From the NCBI RefSeq assembly GCF_901000735.1, contig NC_081542.1, positions 35,433,689-35,497,688 of the forward strand: DNA of 64,000 nt. The letters are read 5' to 3'. The position numbers and the translations under genes are program-made. Below, one piece after another: positions 48,620 to 61,841 of this stretch. The number at the start of each line of letters is the position of its first letter. Within the stretch, counting starts at the first letter, position 1. The notes under the pieces were generated by a model. The model did no database searches. It saw nothing but the letters and a program-made list of their open reading frames with translations, and was not told the origin of the DNA. This DNA comes from Corylus avellana. Its lineage: Eukaryota; Streptophyta; Magnoliopsida; Fagales; Betulaceae.

Positions 48620-50283
48620 GGGCCGAGGAAGTCCAAATCATCTCCAACATTATCAGATATGTTGGATAGATGTACAAGTTCTTCATTGATAGGATCATAA
48701 ACCCGTTGATGCTGGAAAGTGAATGTTGCTTTCTTGAATGATTCTTCATATAATGGAGGGACAGAAACAGTGCTGTACCTCAAGTGCTTAATCACCTATA
48801 TCGAGCCAATCAACATCAAAAAGATCAATAATTCACCAACTGAATTTAATGACTTCTGACGAAAAAAAATCTGTGAGCCAGTTGAAACCAAAAAACTTAT
48901 TTCTGCTCACAACCAAAAGCATTTCTTGGTATCTCTCCTTTTTTTCTGTTCTCTTTTGTTTATGCGTGCTTCCATGCATACACTCCGAGCCTATCTAGTT
49001 AAACATATGCGGTTACCAAGTGCAATGACAATGAAACTCACCTTGTCGTAACTTTTGAACTTTTTAATTAATGCATGAGCCCTTTTCAGGCCTATTCCTG
49101 GCAATGACTGCAAGTAGTCACATCCACTCAAAATACACATCTCAAGAAGCATCTGCTTAGTGAAACCTGCAAAACTGAGATCCTTGTTTTGTTGGAGCGT
49201 GGAATATTGAAACTGAACTCCTTGCCCAAACCTGTCCATTTTATAGATGATCTGGTTTCAAGAAAGAAGTTTAAGCATCCCAAATAAATAGTTAAAATAA
49301 TGAGCTAAAAACAGTAGGAAGAGAATAAGATTTTTCTATGGATCATAGCAGAAATTGTAATGAGATAGGAAATTAAACTAATCGACTTCTATTTAACTCA
49401 CTCTGGGACAACCAAATGGTATAAGATCTGAATCCTCAGTGATAACTGCTTCAACTTGTTTGCTGATTGCCAAGAAGGTCATTTGGGCATCTGCCTCATA
49501 AGGAGCCACAACATAAGACACATTCTCCTGTTTTAACACCTTCCATATGAAACAATGTCAATAGGAAAGGAGATAACAAGAAACCATTTCAATAGAAAAG
49601 GAGATAACGTTATGAAGAAGCATCTAGAAATATAAATCTATTTCATGATGTGAACCTTTTGAAGAATTAGTCTACTCTTGTGCCTCAAAAAAGCCTTTAT
49701 CCTACCTGGATTAGTTCACGTGCAATCATAGGTGAAATATCAACAGCTTTCTGGTAGCACTCATATGCAGCAGAAGAATTTCCTCCTGACTCGTGCTCAA
49801 TAGCGCGTGCAAGATTTTCCTTCCTCGTCCTGCATGTGTAGGTAGACAAAAATTCTTTAGCTGAAGGCTTTAATGACTACTCAAATTTCAGTGTTCAAAA
49901 GGTAAATACAAACCTTTTCGCAGTCAAATAATCCATGTCTTTTTTAAGATCAAACGCCCAAACCCATTGGATCTCAGTACAGAGAGCAGTAAAGAAACAA
50001 CACAAGAGGTGTCAAACAGCAGAGAAGCTATATTGTATATTTTGGAGGCAGATCAAGGAGACATCTAAAACAATGGGAACTTTTTCATTAGAGGAGGTGG
50101 AAGGTATTACAGGTACAGCAAGCTTTTTCATAATGAAATGGCTTAATTAAGTGTTTCAACCCCATACAAGAAAGTGATAATGAGGGCAGAACAGCTATAG
50201 CTCAAGTTTGTGACTACATATTGTCCAACTCATCAACCATTGCTAGTACTTAAACACATACCTAAACAACAAAATGTTAAAAC

Positions 50284-50565
50284 TGTTAAAGTAATGGTTA
50301 AATGATTAAATTTACCTTTTTCTATTAGCTTAAGTTTTTAAGATAACTGATAATTTAACATGGTATCAGAGCCAAAGGTCATGGGATTGAACCTTGACCC
50401 CGTCAAATCACCCCCCATTTAAACTAAATATTCCACGTGTTAGGCCTCATCTATTAAAAGAGAGTTTGAGCTCACATGTGAGGGGGAATGTTAAAGTAAT
50501 GGTTAAGTGATTAAATTTACCTCTTCCTGCTATCTTAACCTGTTGGAATAATTAGTAATTTAACA
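50284..50565 (+). mobile_element. Intact 282-bp TRIM in EXO1 intron 2
   Basis: Two 77-bp LTRs (50284-50360 and 50489-50565) starting TGTTAAAGTAATGG and ending AATTTAACA. The left is followed directly by TGGTATCAGAGCC, the initiator tRNA-Met primer site; GAGGGGGAA, a polypurine tract, precedes the right. Perfect 5-bp target duplications AAAAC flank it (50279-50283 and 50566-50570). It is oriented antisense to EXO1. Confidence 0.93.
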
Positions 50566-51827
50566 AAAACAACAAATACCAATCTGAACTCTGTCTGTCT
50601 TATTTAGGTTAGGAAGAATATCATATATCAGTCACGTTCAACTATACAAACAAATTTTAATTCGAGTGGAGAACTTGATACAACAGTAAAAATAATATGT
50701 CAACAACAGTTGGATACTTAGCAATCTAAAAAGAGCTGCAGAAATAATGAAGCCAATTCCAACCAGTTAGGATAAGGCTTTGTTGCATTGTCCACTACTA
50801 AAGTCAGCCATCTAGTTAGGCGAAGACCAAAAAGCTGCACACTACCAGTGCAGGTGGGGGTGAAACTTCAAAAGATATCTAACATACCTGGCACGCTTGT
50901 TCTCTTGTTCGCCCTTCATTGGCAGAAGACCTCCATCGAATACAAGGATAGGTTTAACACCACAATGTCGTAGCAGGTTCACTCTATGCATGCAATATTC
51001 AATGTGCCTGAAAGATCAGATACAACATGCATAAGAATTACACACATTGGATATCGAAAATATGAGTGAAACACTGACTTGTATCAATTGTTGATTTATA
51101 AAATTACTTGCCAGACACATTATAGATCATTTCTCTTGGTTGATGATAACACTGATATTTTATCTCCTTTAAATGAAACTATCGAAAATAAGTTTTCCGA
51201 AGTTCATATGTAACCTATTGCAAGTGGTTGGCTTAACTGAGTTAAGTGCAAAACTGGTTGTAGCGAAAATCACCAGAGAGTGCGTTTCAGGGCAATAAAG
51301 AATGAACCCTCTCGGCAACTCAACCAAAGAAACACATAAAAAATTTAACAAAATTGTCTTTTTCAACAGAACCCATTTTCCATTTCTTCCCCCCAAGCCC
51401 TCTTGGCAGATAATCCAAACCCATAAAGAGCAGAGAGATTTGTGCGAGAGTTGATTTAGGTTTGGGGCATTTGAAAATGCATCAAATGCCCAAGACAAGA
51501 AGACAATCACCCCAATTCAATAAAATCATCGAATCTTCGACTACATTACTCAAAGAGACGTTTCTCATTACTTGAGCACTTACCAAGAAAACCCATATCC
51601 GAAAATTTGACAAAACCATTGACACGTTCATCTAAATTTCGAAATCTAGCTATATATATAAATACACCTGGTGGTGGGTAGGCCTTTGCAGAGCTCTCTG
51701 TTGCAAGACAATGCACCCTTGTGGAGCCAAGAATAGGTGTCGACCGCAACACAACAGCCGTCCAAGTCTTGATGTGGATTGGCACCATGATCGATTTCAG
51801 CAGCGGCAACAGCCCCTGAATCCCCAT

Positions 51828-53134
51828 GTTGCTTCTCAGCCTGTACAAGGTTTGAGCTGCCAAACTGCCCCTAATTTTGGATTATAGACCAGAGCATTTA
51901 AGGAGAGAGAGAGAGAAAGAGAGGGTTTTATGAAGCGAAACAATGTGAGTGATTGTGCCCCCCAAGAGAGTTAACATGGCGGGAAATTTTTGTCTGTAGA
52001 ACTGTTGTGGGGTCCCAGGTAGGGCATGTTTGGCACCAAGTATAGCATATGCAAAAACAATTGAGGAGCCCTCTTTGTCCGGATAGAAATATTGCTTTTA
52101 GAGAAAATGGGTAATATAAATATTGTGTTTTACGCTGGATATTGCTTCTGCGTGGCAAAATTGCTTGTGGTTGGGTGTTTATTTTTTGAGGACACAAAAA
52201 AAAAAAAAAAAAAAAACAGATAATAGATAATAGATCTCGTTGTTAAAAGTTATAAAATAAAAATAAACAATAATGTAAATATAGATGTTGATCTTTCATT
52301 AGTAAGAGGTGACTAACTTGCCCTTGGGCAATCTTTAGACTAGGTATGGATGGAGGACTATCTCACGTGTATACAATGTTGATTGTCCCACGTGTATACA
52401 AAATATTGTACTTGCTGAGCAAATTTTCTCAGATTAATTTTTATAAGAAGAACCCATTAAAAAAAAAAAGTGACTTTTATTATAAATAAAAGAAAAAAAG
52501 AATTCATATACATAATGTACTTTATGTAAATATATACGTATGTCTACTAACAAAGCCCAGAGAGTACTAATGGATCATATTCGTCGCTTCCCATTAATTT
52601 TACTAAAAAAAAGACGAAAAAAAAGAGAGACACGTTATATGTACATCTTTTGAACATTTTTCACATATGGGTCATACAGATTTAATGGTTTATTAGAAAA
52701 ATGGATGTACCGAAGATGTACAAAAAAATGTAAAAATATCATTTCTCAATAATAATAAAAGGTGGTATTTTTTTTTTTTTTTTCATATTGTATTTAGGGG
52801 GAGAAGTAGACAATTTTAGTGAATTAAAAAAAAAAAAAACAAACAAAACAAAAAACAAAGGAAAAGTATACTCCATATTTTGATCTAACTTACATCAATA
52901 TTTAACCTATAATCTTTAAAATTGTTGACCTATTTATGAGTTTTAATTAAAAGTAACAAAAACATAGTTAAGTTGTATTAAGGATCTATTTAGACACTAA
53001 TTTTTTTTTTTATGAGAATTATAGATACTATTTGAAATAAAAAAAAAAAATGCTAAACGACTATTTTTCTATTATTAATAAAGATTCACTGAAGAGTAGA
53101 TTGCAAATTTGCAATGCTCTTAAAACTACATGTC
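51828..53134. other. EXO1 upstream region and intergenic DNA
   Basis: A GA-rich run at 51903-51922 lies about 75-95 bp upstream of the EXO1 ATG and may be part of its promoter or leader. The rest is AT-rich with several poly-A/T runs and no gene, ending at the start of the duplicated segment. Confidence 0.5.
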
Positions 53135-53956
53135 GTTCCACAGGCCCTTTGGGTTCCCACTTCCCACGTTCCCAGCTCTTTCTCGTGTAGTCATTTAACT
53201 GGGTGTTTCGGACCAAAGCTACGGAGCTCCAATAACTCATTACCCAATCACTGCCTGACGCGTGGATAAAAGCCTTCCTCTACGACTACTAGCGTCTCAA
53301 GTCTTAAGAACATAACACTGACAATTTGAATGCCATGTGTTTGTATTGCGGGATTTGAATGAGGAAACATTTTCTCTCTTTATCCTGCATATCTAGGCAA
53401 CAATATGTAAATGATTATATATGTGTTTGTCTATATCTTTTTCCCTGGTCAATTAGAAATTGAGGAAGACTTTTTTTTTTTTTTTTTTTAATCTCTCGAG
53501 TTTTAGAACTTCAGAAAATCATGTGAGGAATGCCTTATAGTCATTAAGAAAATGATGTGATCAGATATATCCTATGGTCAGCAAAAGACAAGGAAAGATC
53601 AGACAGAGTTTAAGGCTGGTCTAGTAGACCTTAATTAAATTAAAACTTTTGTTTAGGCACATCAATTAGATTAGTGGAGCCATTGGTATGTTCTATATAT
53701 TGTGTGTGTATATCTTGTTCCCTAAATCATTTAGATTAGTGAAGCCATTGCTTATCATCATTAATGGTATCATAGATTGAACACTATTATCTCATACTTT
53801 CTGCTTGTATTAATTATGCTATCACATTTCATTATTTATCTCTTTCTTTATTATTATTATTATTATTATTATTTTCTTCTAAACAAGAGTATTAATTGCA
53901 TACTCATTCCACAAATAATTTATTGTGTTGCTTATCTGCTAAAAAATCTTTTGCAG

Positions 53957-54416
53957 GGGTTGTTGCCTCGCCCAACACCTGAAAATTGGCCTTGTATTAT
54001 TGCAGTTTGTCATTATGAGTACAAGTGAAGCCTTAGAATTAAAGAAGGTCTTGGTCAAATTCTCCTCTAAACGACTAGAAGCCACTCATGGTATGCGATC
54101 ATGTGGGCTGCGGCACAATTCTATGCCTAATGAGTCTGATGGTGGAAAGAAGTTGGATGTAAAGTATTTCAAAGAAAAATCCTTTATGCCGAGGTCTCAC
54201 AAGCGTGGGGCTCCAAACTTGATGAAGTATCAAATAGTGAAGAAGCAAAGGATTGATCGTAGTTTGGCTTCAGAGTGTTCCACCAATTTGAAACAACAGA
54301 GGACTCATCCAGCTGGTTGGGTTTTCAATCAACTTGTGTCCAGACAAACATGTTTGACACAACACTTGTCAGTATCCCAAATGAGTAATTCGAACCTAGA
54401 TTCTGATGGAGAGTAA
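53957..54416 (+). pseudogene. GTE/BET-like gene fragment, N-terminal exon (copy B)
   Basis: Frame open through 54416. The lysine-rich segment, RTHPAGWVFNQL and serine-rich tail match 13636-14090, but CAG is kept where copy A has TAG. An acceptor-like AG lies near 53957. The bromodomain body is missing here too, so the loss predates the duplication. Confidence 0.5.
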
Positions 54417-54513
54417 CTGTTTCTATTTTACCATAAATATGTCATATTTTCTTGTATTTCTCCATGATTTAATTATTGGCTTGCTGTTGGTGATGATGTG
54501 TAGGGGCTACAAG

Positions 54514-55031
54514 TGTAACACCTCGACCCCATATTAGGAAGATAGGAAGAAGCCCACATAGAGTGAGTAGTTTATAAAGATAGTCATGCGTGCTAAGTCC
54601 CACATTGCCTAGTTACTAGGTGAAACTGGGCTTTATAATTAAGTCTAAGGAAGCTCCAAATTGACTAGTACTTTTGGATTAATAGCGCAGATGCGGCTAG
54701 CGCTTTTCCTTGGGTCATTACAAGTGGTATCAGAGCCACCTAGTAATGCCAGGTCATGTGGTATTGAAGCATTGCATGACGTGGCCATAACAAGGACGTC
54801 AGGAATTTAAAAAGGGATAGTTTGTAACACTACGGCCCCATATTGGGAAGATGAGAAGAAGCCCACATAGAGCAAGTAGTTTATAAAGATAGTCATACGT
54901 GCTAAGTCTCACATTGTCTACTTACTAGGTGAAACTAGGCTTTATAATGAATTCTAAGGAAACTCCAAATTGACTAGTCATTTTGGAGTAATAGCGCAGA
55001 TGTAGCTAGTGCTTTTTCCTAGGTCGTTACA
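54514..55031 (+). mobile_element. TRIM 1 (copy B)
   Basis: 209-bp LTRs at 54514-54722 and 54823-55031. The primer site TGGTATCAGAGCCACC is intact at 54725, and AAAAAGGGATAG precedes the right LTR. The left flank ACAAG recurs only after TRIM 2 (55460-55464). Confidence 0.9.
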
Positions 55032-55036
55032 AGTTA

Positions 55037-55459
55037 TGTAACACCCCTGTTCCAAGTGGTATGATATTGTCCACTTTGGGCCAAGCCCATACGGTTTTAT
55101 TATTGGGTTTACTCTCAAAAGGCCTCATACCATTTAGAGAGAGTACATTCAATATAAACACATCATCTTTTCTATGCCCAGATAATGTGGGACGTCACAA
55201 TCACCCCCTCTTAGGACCCAGCGTCCTCGCTGGCGACCCTCATGGGCTTGTGCACGCTCCCCCCATCTCAGGCTGGGCTATGACTCTGATATCATATGTA
55301 ACACCCCCGCTCCAAATGGTATAATATTATCCACTTTGGGCCAAGCTCGCACAGTTTCATTATTGGATTTAGCCTCAAAAAGCCTCATACTATTTAGAGA
55401 GAGTATATTCCATATAAACACATCATCTCTTCCATGCCAAGGCAATGTGGGACGTCACA
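55037..55459 (-). mobile_element. TRIM 2 (copy B), uninterrupted
   Basis: 163-bp LTRs at 55037-55199 and 55297-55459, with a decayed tRNA-Met primer site on the minus strand beside the right LTR. The short interior (97 bp) contains the empty site of the hAT-like element found in copy A. Confidence 0.88.
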
Positions 55460-55660
55460 ACAAGTGGTTTGGATGATGAAAACTCATGCCTCAGTTCTTA
55501 GTACACACTTGTTGCCACAGATGTTGTTGCTCTCCAAGGATGTCTGGTTTCTGATGTACAGCAGTCACCAAAGAAGGCTTTCCGTGCAGCAATGATGAAG
55601 ACCTAGTTTGCATAAACTATTTTGAAAGCACAAAATAAGACACTTTTTGACCATGTAAGA
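55460..55660 (+). pseudogene. GTE/BET-like gene fragment, C-terminal exon (copy B)
   Basis: Matches 16682-16900. After a Ser/Gln-rich segment the Ala/Lys helix has two stops (near 55602 and 55611) before ILKAQNKTLFDH, so copy B is broken differently from copy A. Confidence 0.5.
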
Positions 55661-56473
55661 TAAGATTTTTATTATGACATTGTCATGACATAGCATTTGG
55701 ATATCTTTGGTTCGTAGTTGCTCATATATGTTATCTTCTTAATGACTCAAGTCAAAAAGAGCTACAAAATCCAACTAGCCATACAATCAATCAACTCGAA
55801 TTTCTCATCTTTTTACGCGAACACTCATTACTTTATGAGGTAAGAGGTCCGGTTACTCAATAAGAAACTCAAACTAATGATGATTTTGTTTTTTTTTTTA
55901 GCCAAGGTTTTCATCAACCAATCCTCCTACAAATTTCAAGACACACACTCCTTAAGTCAAATCTTATACCTCACAGACCCTATGCTAATGTGCATGTGAT
56001 AAACAACTCAAACACGTGAAGTCTCTCTAAGCCAACAGATGAGTCAAAAATCTCAGATTCTTAATGGTGTGCAATGTTCAAGATGTTAAACAAACAAATA
56101 ACATACAAACCACAGTTGAAGTGTAATCATGCTCAATCAATAACATAGCAAATTTTATTTATTTTTTATTTTTTTTAACAACAAATATAATCAAGAAAGA
56201 AAAAGACAAAAATGTCTACCCCACCCCCAAACTGAAATGGCACATTATCCCCAATGTGTCCAGCAATACAATACCTGATGGGTGGTGTAAGTCGGGTGTA
56301 ACATAGAATAACGCTCCCCCCAAACTTGAATGGCACACACTTGACCTGAAAAACACAACAAAAACAAAACCAAATAGACAAACAAGATCAAATGACAAGG
56401 GAAATAGTGAGGGTTGCCTCCCACAAGCGCTAAGTTTTAAGTCTTCAGCCAGACTCTCCACAAGACACAACAA

Positions 56474-57689
56474 TCACTCTGAATAACTCGGATCCTCCAA
56501 CAATGTCGTCTCAATCTCTGTACTCCTCAACTCCAAGAATGGTTTTAATCTTTGTCCATTCACCTTGAAGGTGTTACCATTCTTTGGATCCTCAATCTCG
56601 ATGGCCCCATGAGGAAAAACTGGCCAAATAATAAATGGGCATGTCCAGCGAGATTTCAGCTTACCTGAGAAGAGATGCAATCATGAATTGTAAAGAAAGA
56701 CTTTCTGACCAAGCTCAAAAGATTGTCTCAAAATGCTTTGGTCATGAGCCTTCTTCATCTGTTCCTTGTACAACTTTGCACAATCATAAGCATCATTTCT
56801 CAGCTCCTCTAATTCATTGAGTTGGAGCTTCCTTTGTGAGCCAGACTTTGAAAAATTGTAGTTCAGCTTCTTGATTGCCCAATATGCTCGATGCTCCAAC
56901 TCCACCAGAAGGTGACATGCCTTTTTGTACACAAGCCGATAGGGTGACATCCTAATTGAGGTCTTGAATGCTGTCTGGTAAGCCCACAGTGCATCACTTA
57001 ATCATAGAGACCAATCTTTCCTAGTAGGGTTAACTGTCTTCTCCAAAATGTGCTTGATCTCTCAATTTGATACTTCAACTAGTCCACTCATTTATGGGTG
57101 ATATGGGGTGGTAACCTTGTGTGTGATGAAATATTTGTTCATCAACTGCTCAAAGATCCGGTTGCAAAAAATGCTTACCTCCATCACTTATGATCGCTCG
57201 AGGGGTACCAAAACGAGCAAAAATAGTGTCCTTAAAAAACTGGACCACAACTTTGTGGTAATTGGTCTTGCATGCAACTGCCCCCACCCATTTGGACACA
57301 TAGTCCACAGCAACCAAGATGTACAGATAGCCAAAGGAGTTTGAGAATGGTCCCATGAAATCAATGCCCCACACGTCAAAGATCTCAACAATCAGAATGG
57401 GGTTAAGGGGCATCATATTCCTCTTAGAAATACTCCCTAACTTCTGGCAATGCTCACAAGGTGTGCAATATGCATGTGCGTCTCAGAAAAGGGTAGGCAA
57501 ATAGAATTCACACTGCAAAATCTTTGCAGTGATCTTTTTAGCACTAAAATGGCCTCCATAAGCATGATCATGACAAAAGGAGATGATATTAGATTGGTCA
57601 TGCTTAGGTTTACACCTCATAATGATCTGATCGAGACAATACTTGAACAGGTAAGCATCGTCCCAGAAAAAGTGCTTCACCATGGACAA
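56474..57689 (-). pseudogene. Integrase region (copy B element)
   Basis: Pieces 57483-57689 (HH part of the zinc-binding domain, CHDHAYGGHF), 57150-57416 (WGIDFMGPF and IISDGGKHF), 56681-56950 ([20 protein letters not shown]) and 56474-56680 (C-terminal domain, HGAIEIEDPKNGNTF). The frames are interrupted, so no functional integrase is made. Confidence 0.87.
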
Positions 57690-57713
57690 AAAATTGGACT
57701 TATCTTGTCGCTC

Positions 57714-59123
57714 TCACTGCGAAGGCAGTTGGCCGGTGACAAGATAGTTCACTATGTTAGCAAACCATGGTGTGGGATTATGAGCAATGTGTATCAATTG
57801 ATCATCATGGAAGGTCTCTGAAATGGGTTTGGCGTCCTCGGTGTAATCTACAGTCATCCTAGACAAATGATCCGCTACCACATTTTCGAAACCCTTCCTA
57901 TCCCGAATTTCTATGTCGAACTCTTGAAGTAGCAAAATCCATCGAATGAGACGAGATTTAGCATCCTTTTTGGAAAAAAGATACTTCAATGCTGCGTGAT
58001 CCGAATAGATGATGATTTTAGATCCTAACAAGTAGGATCTAAACTTATCCAGTACAAAAACGACTACCAACAACTCTTTCTTAGTGGTAGAGTAATTGAG
58101 TTGTGCATCATTCAGAGTCCTGCTCGCATAGTAAATGACATGGGAAAGTTTATCAACACGCTTCCCCAAAACAGCTCCAGCTGCATAATTGGATGCGTCA
58201 CACATGATCTCAAATGGTACATCCCAGTTGGGTGGCTGAATAATGGGTGTGGACGTCAGAATTCTCTTCGGATCCCCAAATGCTATCTTGCAATCATCAT
58301 CAAATACAAATGGGGCATCCTTTACCAACAACTTGCACAAGGGCCTGGCGATTTTGCTAAAATCCTGGATAAATCGCCTGTAAAATCCTGCATGGCCCAG
58401 AAAAGAGCGAACATCCTTTACCGTACGTGGGGGTGGAAAGTTAAAAATCAGATCCACCTTCGCTTTGTCAACCTCAATCCCCCAATGAGATATGACGTGC
58501 CCCAAAACAATGCCTTGCTTCACCATGAAATGGCATTTTTTCCAATTAAGTACCAAGTTCTTCTCCTTGCACCGCATTAAGACCAAAGTGAGGCGGTGCA
58601 GACACTCTTCAAATGATAAACCGAAGACGGAGAAGTCGTCCATGAAAATCTCCAAGAAACGCTCTACCATATTAGAGATAATATTGGTCATGTATCGCTG
58701 AAAAGTAGCGGATGCATTGCATAACCCAAAGGGCATGCGACTGTAGGTGAACGTCCCAAAAGGACAGGTAAACATCATCTTCTCCTGATCTTCGGGGTCC
58801 ACCAGGACTTAGTTATATCTAGAATAACCATCCAAGAAACAATAATACTCATGCCCAACCAAGCCCTCCACCATCTGATCAATAAATCGAAGTGGAAAAT
58901 GATCCTTCTTTGTGGCAGCATTTAGCTTGCAGTAGTCTATGCAAACTCTCCATCTTGATTGAACATGAGTTGGGACCAACTCGTTATCCTTGTTCTTCAC
59001 TACTGTTAATCCAGCTCGCTTTAGCATGACATGAATCGGGCTCACCCACTTGCTATCAGAGATTGGATAGATGATCCCTGCATCCAACAACTTAATCACT
59101 TTAGCCCTCACAACCTCTTGCAT
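57714..59123 (-). pseudogene. Reverse transcriptase / RNase H (copy B element)
   Basis: Pieces 58809-59123 and 57714-58802 (362 residues, the longest pol frame here). Motifs: [33 protein letters not shown], then RNase [14 protein letters not shown] and [14 protein letters not shown] just after DGYSRYN, shared with copy A, splits the two pieces. Confidence 0.92.
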
Positions 59124-59652
59124 AGCTGGGTTGAGCCTCCTCTATGGTTCCCTCGATGGCTTGGCATCCTCCTCCAAATGTATCTTGTGCATCACCACTG
59201 AAGGGTTGATCCCCTTGATATCCTCAAGGGTCCAACTGATAGCTTCCTTGTGCTCTCTTAAAACATCCAATAATTTCTCCTCTTAAGCATCAACCAAATC
59301 CGAAGCTATAATCACAGGCAAAGAATCTACTGGGCCTAGGAACTTATACTTAAGTTCCTTCTTGAGAGGCTCAGGTACTACTGTCTTTTCCTTCTTACTG
59401 CTCTCCAGAGGAGCAGCCTCTAAAATAGCATATACTTGCTTAAGCAACTTATCCAAATCCAAGTCCTTTCCAAACTGAGCAAAGCATGCCTCCAAGGGAT
59501 CCTCCATGCTTCATTCTTCAATAGTCTCCTCCATGATCTCCTCTATCAAGCATACATGTTGCACTTCATCATATTCTAGTGGTTGCTTATTGATATGAAA
59601 AATATTCAGCTCTACTGTCATATTTCCGAAGGAAATCTTCATCACCCCCGTC

Positions 59653-60111
59653 CTACAATGGTCGCCCTAAGATTATCGGTATTTGAATCCCCACATTCTG
59701 AACCAGCTCTGTGTCAAGCACAATAAAATCCATGGGGAAATAAAACTTATCCACCTTAATCAAAATATTCTTAATTATTCCCCGCGGTACCTTCACTGAC
59801 CTGTCAGCCAATTGCAGCGTCATAGATGTGGGCTTCAACTCTCCTAGCCCCAACTGCACATAGACTGAGTAGGGCAACAAATTCACACTCGCTCCAAGAT
59901 CCAATAATGCCATCTCAATTCGGCTGATTCCTATCATGCAAGCAATAGTAGGACACCCAGGATCCTTGTACTTGAGGGGCAACTTGCATTGCAGGATTGA
60001 GCTAACCTGCTCGGTCTGGAATGCCTTCTTCGAAACATTCGTCTTCCTCTTCACTGTAATCAAGTCCTTCAAGAACTTGGCATATGAAGGTACTTGTTGG
60101 ATGGCGTCCAA
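59653..60111 (-). pseudogene. Aspartic protease region (copy B element)
   Basis: 152-residue open piece with LLDLGASVNLLPYSVY and the following ADRSVKVPRG segment. About 40-50 bp present in copy A near 20880-20915 are missing here at about 59660. A further linker piece is 59283-59507. Confidence 0.82.
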
Positions 60112-60429
60112 AAACGGAATATTGATTTGGACCTACTTGAACACCTCCAGAATGTCCTCAAACTTCCCTCATTTCTTGGGTCCTTGCAACCTTGCAGGGT
60201 AAGGTGCTTTAGGCACAAATGACCTTGGATGGTCCTCAACAATGGGTGTGGTTGTAGATGGCTCAGCATCTCTCTTCTCCTTGTTGCCACTCTCTTGCCC
60301 TTGTGGCATAGCTAGGTTCTCTTTAGGAAGAACCACTTGATTGTCCACTTGTCTCCCTGACCTCAGTGTGACAATCGACTGCACATGTTCTTGCCCATGT
60401 GCAATACTTGAGGAATTTCCAACCATATA

Positions 60430-61841
60430 TTGTCCTTTTGGGTTGGGCACAGGCTGACTGGGGAACTTTTCCCTTTCTCTCTCACCCAAGTGATTGGCTA
60501 TTTGTCCAATCTAACTCTCCATCTTCGCAATTGCTTGGGTGTTAACCATGGTGGCATTCTTCACTTCATCTATCGCTTGGGTGTTTGTCATAGCAGAGTT
60601 TTTAAGCTCTTGTATGGTCTAGCTATTCGATTGTATGAATGCCTTCATTGTTTCTTCCAGCGATGATTGTGATGAAGATGCAGGAGGTCGCGCTGGTTGA
60701 GCTGAGCGACCATGATTCTGAGCATGTGGGAGAAATCCAGGAGGGTATTGATTTTGGGCATGATGAGGGGCCCCTCCTTGATTCATTGGTTGGCTCTGCT
60801 TCCATGAGAAATTAGGGTGGTTCCGCCACCTTGGATTGTAAGTCTTCGAATAGGGTCCACTCGCTTGCTTCCTAAAGTCGTTGAAAGCGTTCACTTGTTC
60901 CATGGAGCACTCGGCGAAAGCTGGTGAAGATGGACAATTATGTGCTAAGTGCATAGGACTAGCACAGATTGAACAGCCATCAACATTGATATGTTGGCAG
61001 CATTTATGGGTTGACCCACTACAAGAGCTTCAACCTTCTTGGTTAGGGCATTTATCTTTATCCTCAAATCATTGTCATCCTTAACCTCATAAATGCCTCC
61101 TTTCTTGGGGATACGGGCAGATTTATCCCAACAACTCGAAAATCTCACTACTGTGAGTTGTCGGACAACTTGTCCAATGCCTTGTACGCTTCATCCCTCG
61201 TCAAACTTAAGAATGCCGCCCCATTCATTGACTCTGTCATACGACGGCTGGATTGGGTTAATCCTTGGTAGAAGAACTGAACGAGTCTCCACTTCTCATA
61301 TCCATGTGGAGGGCATCTTATCAAAAACTCCTTGAACCTCTCCCAACTTTCTAAAAACTTCTCATCCTCATCCTGAGTGAAAGAGCTAATATCCTTTCTA
61401 CATTCATTTACCTTTGACATTGAGAAAAAACTTGTTATAGAATTTACTCAACAAGCTTTCCCAAGATGTAATAGACCCAGGTGTGTTGGAATCCAACCAT
61501 GCCCTGGCTTTATCGTGCATAGAGAAAGGAAATAGTCTAAGGTTGACAGACTCTTCGGAAAAATTTTGAAATTTAAAAGTGGCACACATGTCCTCGAATT
61601 TCTTTGCATGACCGTAAAGATTTTCAAGTTCTAGGCCATGGAATGATGGTAGGAGTTGATGACGTAGTTTCAGATCAAAATGGGTGGCATTGGTTGGTGG
61701 TAACACTATACACGAATGAGAATTAGTCGCAATGGGTGCGAACAACTCCCTAAGGGATGTAGTGAAATCCACATTCCAAGCCCTAACTTGCTTAAAATTC
61801 TCAGCTCTCACTTCCTCATGCTCAACCCTAGGTTGCTCCAC
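60430..61841 (-). pseudogene. gag (copy B element)
   Basis: Pieces 61404-61841, 61148-61420 and 60619-60954. The last contains the gag C-terminal region (NPRWRNHPNFSW) comparable to 8445-8500 of the gag-only element. In-frame stops and shifts separate the pieces. This is the region partly deleted in copy A. Confidence 0.87.

Larger units (their letters stand above)
48449..51827 (-). pseudogene. EXO1: Exonuclease 1 (EXO1), nuclease core only, one frameshift
   Basis: Seven exons: 51668-51827, 50888-51007, 49706-49829, 49402-49539, 49042-49251, 48620-48795, 48449-48521. The start reads [13 protein letters not shown], the invariant N-terminus of the 5'-3' exonuclease/FEN1 family. The XPG-N part (exons 1-3) has LVFDGGLLPMKGEQ; the XPG-I part (exon 4) has the metal-binding YEADAQ and TEDSDLI; the helix-hairpin motif SGCDYLQSLPGIGLKRA is in exon 5. 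Exon phases agree throughout if one base is restored in exon 1 (near 51767); as written, exon 1 is frameshifted. About 334 codons are present, against roughly 700 or more in plant EXO1, and the C-terminal regulatory half is missing. EXO1 resects DNA ends in mismatch and break repair. A sequencing indel could explain the frameshift but not the missing exons. Confidence 0.88.

Noticed and set aside
58101..58580. 159-codon plus-strand frame
   Set aside because: Antisense to the copy B reverse transcriptase, whose minus-strand motifs are unambiguous.
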